Position numbers and translations under genes: made by a program | Notes under the pieces: generated by a model | Database searches by the model: none | Seen by the model: the letters and a program-made list of their open reading frames with translations, nothing else | What the model was told of the DNA's origin: nothing | Assembly: GCF_008831285.2 (NCBI RefSeq) | Contig: NW_022205247.1 | Location: 1 to 13,776, forward strand | DNA length: 13,776 nt | Origin: Nymphaea colorata | Lineage: Eukaryota > Streptophyta > Magnoliopsida > Nymphaeales > Nymphaeaceae | Direction: 5' to 3' | Shown: one piece after another, positions 10,219 through 13,776 of the stretch | Layout of the letters: each line of letters begins with the position of its first letter | Numbering within the stretch: position 1 is the stretch's first letter

Positions 10219-10595
10219 ATGCCGCCATATTCTCGATTATCATCCCCGTATACTCTTTTATATTTATCAGAATGTGACTATAAAGCCAAGCGGCTTGCGA
10301 AAGTGATTTATAAGAATTATTCAAATTTGTCAAAATGCCGAATGACTACTTCGAGTGCTCTCTAATCACCAGGTCCCTCAAGACCGAGCTCGATACCCAA
10401 GCAACACCCCTAGTCGTGTCTGGCCTGTGCCTAGACGGAAATAGCAAGCGAAAGTACCTAGAGACGATAAGTCATCACAAAGTTGATCAACGCATGGTAT
10501 CGCTTAGGAAGATAGAGGAATTGATGAGGAGTAGCCCTCAAAGGTACCAACCATATCTTCACAAATTTGGAGTCTCTGCGAAAACGATCAGCTGA
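10219..10595 (+). CDS. Small protein of unknown function (one probable frameshift)
   Basis: An intact frame from ATG 10335 to TGA 10593-10595 encodes 86 residues beginning MPNDYFECSLITRSLK and ending HKFGVSAKTIS. It also stays open upstream in good coding style (SDLQELFKFVKMPNDYFE), which suggests the real protein is longer. The ATG at 10219, with one frame change near 10290-10300, would give about 125 residues (MPPYSRLSSPYTLLYLSE...). That start is only 7 bases after the TLDc stop, unusually close. The protein is soluble-looking and helical, with a mix of Leu, Lys and Glu, a pair of Cys, and no membrane segment. The 86-residue part contains four CAA and no TAA/TAG Gln codons, unlike the neighbours. 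It has a faint resemblance to helical repeats of adaptin large chains, too weak to name. Confidence 0.5.
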
Positions 10596-10794
10596 TTATT
10601 TGATTATTTTTTATTTCATGAGTATACTCTTCGTTATTCAATTTTTTAATCGAGAAAATAATTTGCGCTTAAAATATATCTGCTATGATGTATCGACCAC
10701 CATGATCACGTGTACAGATGCGAAACTTTGAAAACATTGTCTAGAGCTTCTGGATTTTGAGAAGCAAAACAAGCCAGGTTTAAGTTATATAATA
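10596..10794. promoter_or_regulatory. Intergenic region and probable promoter of the J-domain gene
   Basis: 200 AT-rich bases between the stop at 10595 and the ATG at 10795. A TATATAA-like stretch lies immediately before the ATG (about 10786-10793), and a single palindromic CACGTG at 10707-10712. No open frame worth calling is seen on either strand, and no RNA gene is recognised. Confidence 0.4.
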
Positions 10795-11991
<1,197 letters not shown>

Positions 11992-12056
11992 GCCGGAAAA
12001 TTAAAAAAAAAGTCCCAACAGTGATCGATCTTTTCATGCTTCGTAAGATAATGTGA

Positions 12057-12472
12057 CATCATCCCTAAATTTTACTTAGTAAATAAACAAAGTGAAGCAT
12101 CATAAACAGCCGTAACCTATTGCCAATCTCATCAATTAATCTTTTTAACCAAATAAACCCAATTAACCCACTTAACCCACTAAAGATACTTTGTCCTCAA
12201 ACGAGAAAGGTGAAAAGTCTTCTTCTACCAATTAGGTTGAATGATTTATTAATAACCAAATAATTATCTGTCTCTCAAACTATACAATTTAATGAAGCGT
12301 GAAGTTTAGAATATCATATCATCATTATTCTTCTTCTTTTTTCTTCGTCCTCTAAATTTACCCAACCACTTATCCTCTATGAGCGAAAGTATTTTCTATA
12401 TTAAAATAACCATACGGAAGAAAAGTTATGCATTTTGGTTGACCAGTTATCTCTTATCTACTTTTCTTCTTC
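12057..12472. other. Convergent intergenic region, no gene seen
   Basis: About 416 AT-rich bases between the 3' end of the J-domain gene and the 3' end of the minus-strand TLDc gene. It contains a short run of degenerate AACCCA-type units (about 12147-12181) and pyrimidine-rich TTCTTC tracts (about 12320-12350). If the TLDc tail were read in its alternative frame, the coding end would extend a little into this stretch (to about 12326). No RNA gene or reliable ORF is seen. Confidence 0.5.
12147..12181. repeat. Degenerate telomere-like repeats
   Basis: Four imperfect units of 8-10 bases built on AACCCA (AACCAAAT, AAACCCAATT, AACCCACTT, AACCCACT) in the convergent intergenic region. They share the C/A-rich strand bias of the telomere but not its exact sequence, and could be simple low-complexity sequence. 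Confidence 0.4.
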
Positions 12473-13734
12473 TCATTATCCTATATAAACAAATATATAC
12501 TCATCTTATCGTTCTTTCCAATATTGAATTTGGTCATCCACATTGTGCTGATTTCCTAAACCCCACACCTCATTCTCTTTATAGCAAGTTTATCTGTCCC
12601 GCTAGAGGCTAATGCTCCATATCCATATGTAACATCCTTTCCATTGTATACAGTTGATCGATCTAAATCTTCATCAATCCATAATTTAAAGTTTTTCTTA
12701 TCGTGGTCACCACCGAAACCAAATCCCTTTCTTCTCTTAGACTTCTCCTCAGGGATAGAGTTGATGTAGAAGTAATGATGCCCACCATCGCCTTTGTCCG
12801 TTGTGAAGAACTTGATTGTTGGATGGATAGAGAACATGAAACCTGTTACATCTCCTTGATAAGTCATCACGCTTCGAATAGGACCATTCTGATAAGAACC
12901 AAACACGTAATAGCACTTCTCACCTTGCCTAAATAAAAACTTATTACTCGTTCTTTTCGAAGTGATGGATCAGCATCAGCCAAGGTCCGTATATCCTACC
13001 AGCTTGCCTTAAATTGAATGGAAACTGAGCCCGTACTTTTCAGTGTTGTAAAGCTAAACGATTTCAGGACTGGACATTGCAGGTATCTTGAGAGCGATCA
13101 GGACAGCATCGTTGTTGATGATTTTTGATGTGAACTGCCTAAGTAGCAGGCCATCTTTTCTGAGCTCTTTAATTTTAGGAGGTAAAAGTCCTTCAGGTAC
13201 TTCTGGACGTGAGGAAAGTATTCTCTGAAGGTAGCTGCGAACATCTTAATTGGGATTTATTGTTCCTCAATTCGCATGAACTTCAGGATCTTATCAATGC
13301 TTCCTTTTTCTGGGCTCTCCAAGAAGAGCTTGAAATAATTGATCAGCAGGTCATCAAGCTCCCCCGCTGACATCACCTTTGTCTGGTACTCTTAGTTGGA
13401 GATTTTCAGCACGATCATGAAGAAACGATCGAGGAGGCTGGTGTGGGACCATTAGCCACAGCGTAAGGGTTTATACTGAAATGTGCCTCTTCTCTGCGCA
13501 AGAACAGCACTAGTTCGAAGAAGGCCTCGAATTTGAGAAGGGCGTCGGGAAAGAGTTGAAACAGGTTGGTGGCAAATCGTGGGTTCTCAGTTATGAGATC
13601 GGCTATGTGAAATGGGTATTACTGAAGAAGGCGGGATTGCTTTTTAGTTGCTGGAAGGAAGGTGTGTACTCCTTTATTAGTTGTGTTTGGTCACTTAGTC
13701 CAGTTTTGATTGTTTCTGTCTGCTTATTACCCAT
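12473..13734 (-). CDS. TLDc-domain protein with N-terminal myristoylation signal (MEAK7/TLDC1-like architecture)
   Basis: About 420 residues. ATG 13732-13734 gives MGNKQTETIKTGLSDQTQLI; Gly2 with Thr6 fits the N-myristoylation pattern, suggesting membrane attachment. After a shift near 13610 comes a helical domain (HIADLITENPRFATNLFQLF, then KFEAFFELVLFLRREEAHF). Another shift near 13430 gives LDRFFMIVLKISNQEYQTKV and IDKILKFMRIEEQQIPIKMF, and one near 13185 gives KELRKDGLLLRQFTSKIINN. The TLDc domain starts about 13065 (EIVQLYNTEKYGLSFHSI), crosses shifts near 12985 and 12930, then runs cleanly as CYYVFGSYQNGPIRS, GFMFSIHPTIKFF, GFGFGGDHDKKNFKLWIDED and LDRSTVYNGKDVTYGYGALA. A final shift near 12587 restores the family ending KENEVWGLG before TGA 12473-12475. 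Myristoylated Met-Gly-Asn plus helical region plus C-terminal TLDc is the layout of MEAK7 (TLDC1), a lysosomal protein linked to mTOR and V-ATPase. TLDc is certain; MEAK7 orthology is inference. About 40 bases remain beyond the start. Confidence 0.88.
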
Positions 13735-13776
13735 ATTTGATATCAATTATATATTTATTCTGATAGATTGATTACT

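Noticed and set aside
10200-10600. Minus-strand frame without TGA opposite the small orphan gene
   Set aside because: With only one stop codon, 130 open codons are not rare by chance, and the plus-strand frame has better codon use.
10707-10712. CACGTG as a transcription factor E-box
   Set aside because: A single six-base palindrome with no second site and no known factor in this organism is not evidence of regulation.

Overview
The window looks like the left end of a ciliate macronuclear chromosome. It opens with about 65 bases of C4A2 telomere repeat (TTGGGG on the other strand), the type known from oligohymenophorean ciliates such as Tetrahymena and Paramecium. Reading frames only make sense when TAA and TAG are sense codons, read here as Gln, and TGA is the only stop. 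Genes are packed tightly (gaps of 7 to about 420 bases) and at least one intron is only 24 bases long. Composition is only moderately AT-rich, so I do not assign a genus. Peritrich codes, in which TAA/TAG mean Glu, are not strictly excluded.

Layout, left to right: telomere (1-66); two coiled-coil protein genes on the minus strand (104-1076 and 1174-2227); an ABCB-type half-transporter on the minus strand (2305-4338); an 85-base divergent promoter region; a very large plus-strand coiled-coil protein with a small Cys/His zinc-binding motif near its start and CDK-type phosphorylation repeats near its end (4424-8584); a plus-strand LysM-GRAM-TLDc protein of the OXR1/NCOA7 family (8639-10212); a small unrecognised plus-strand gene (10219-10595); a plus-strand J-domain protein with a membrane segment (10795 to about 11991), whose end runs into a 38-base tandem repeat split by 139 consecutive A; a 400-base convergent intergenic stretch; and a minus-strand TLDc protein that starts Met-Gly-Asn, like the myristoylated MEAK7/TLDC1 type (12473-13734).

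Almost every gene is broken by single-base frameshifts about every 200-300 bases, many at homopolymers, while the protein stays well conserved on both sides of each break. Uncorrected insertion/deletion errors in a long-read consensus explain this best. The ABC transporter is striking: about 1.1 kb encoding its membrane half is intact, while the roughly 930 bases for the end of the membrane domain and the ATPase carry about 12 shifts. CDS coordinates therefore give the outer limits of each gene, and internal frames are described in the entries.

No operon-like system is evident. The two TLDc genes and the transporter are compatible with vesicle, lysosome or oxidative-stress housekeeping, because TLDc proteins of other eukaryotes act on the V-ATPase. 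That link is inference only.
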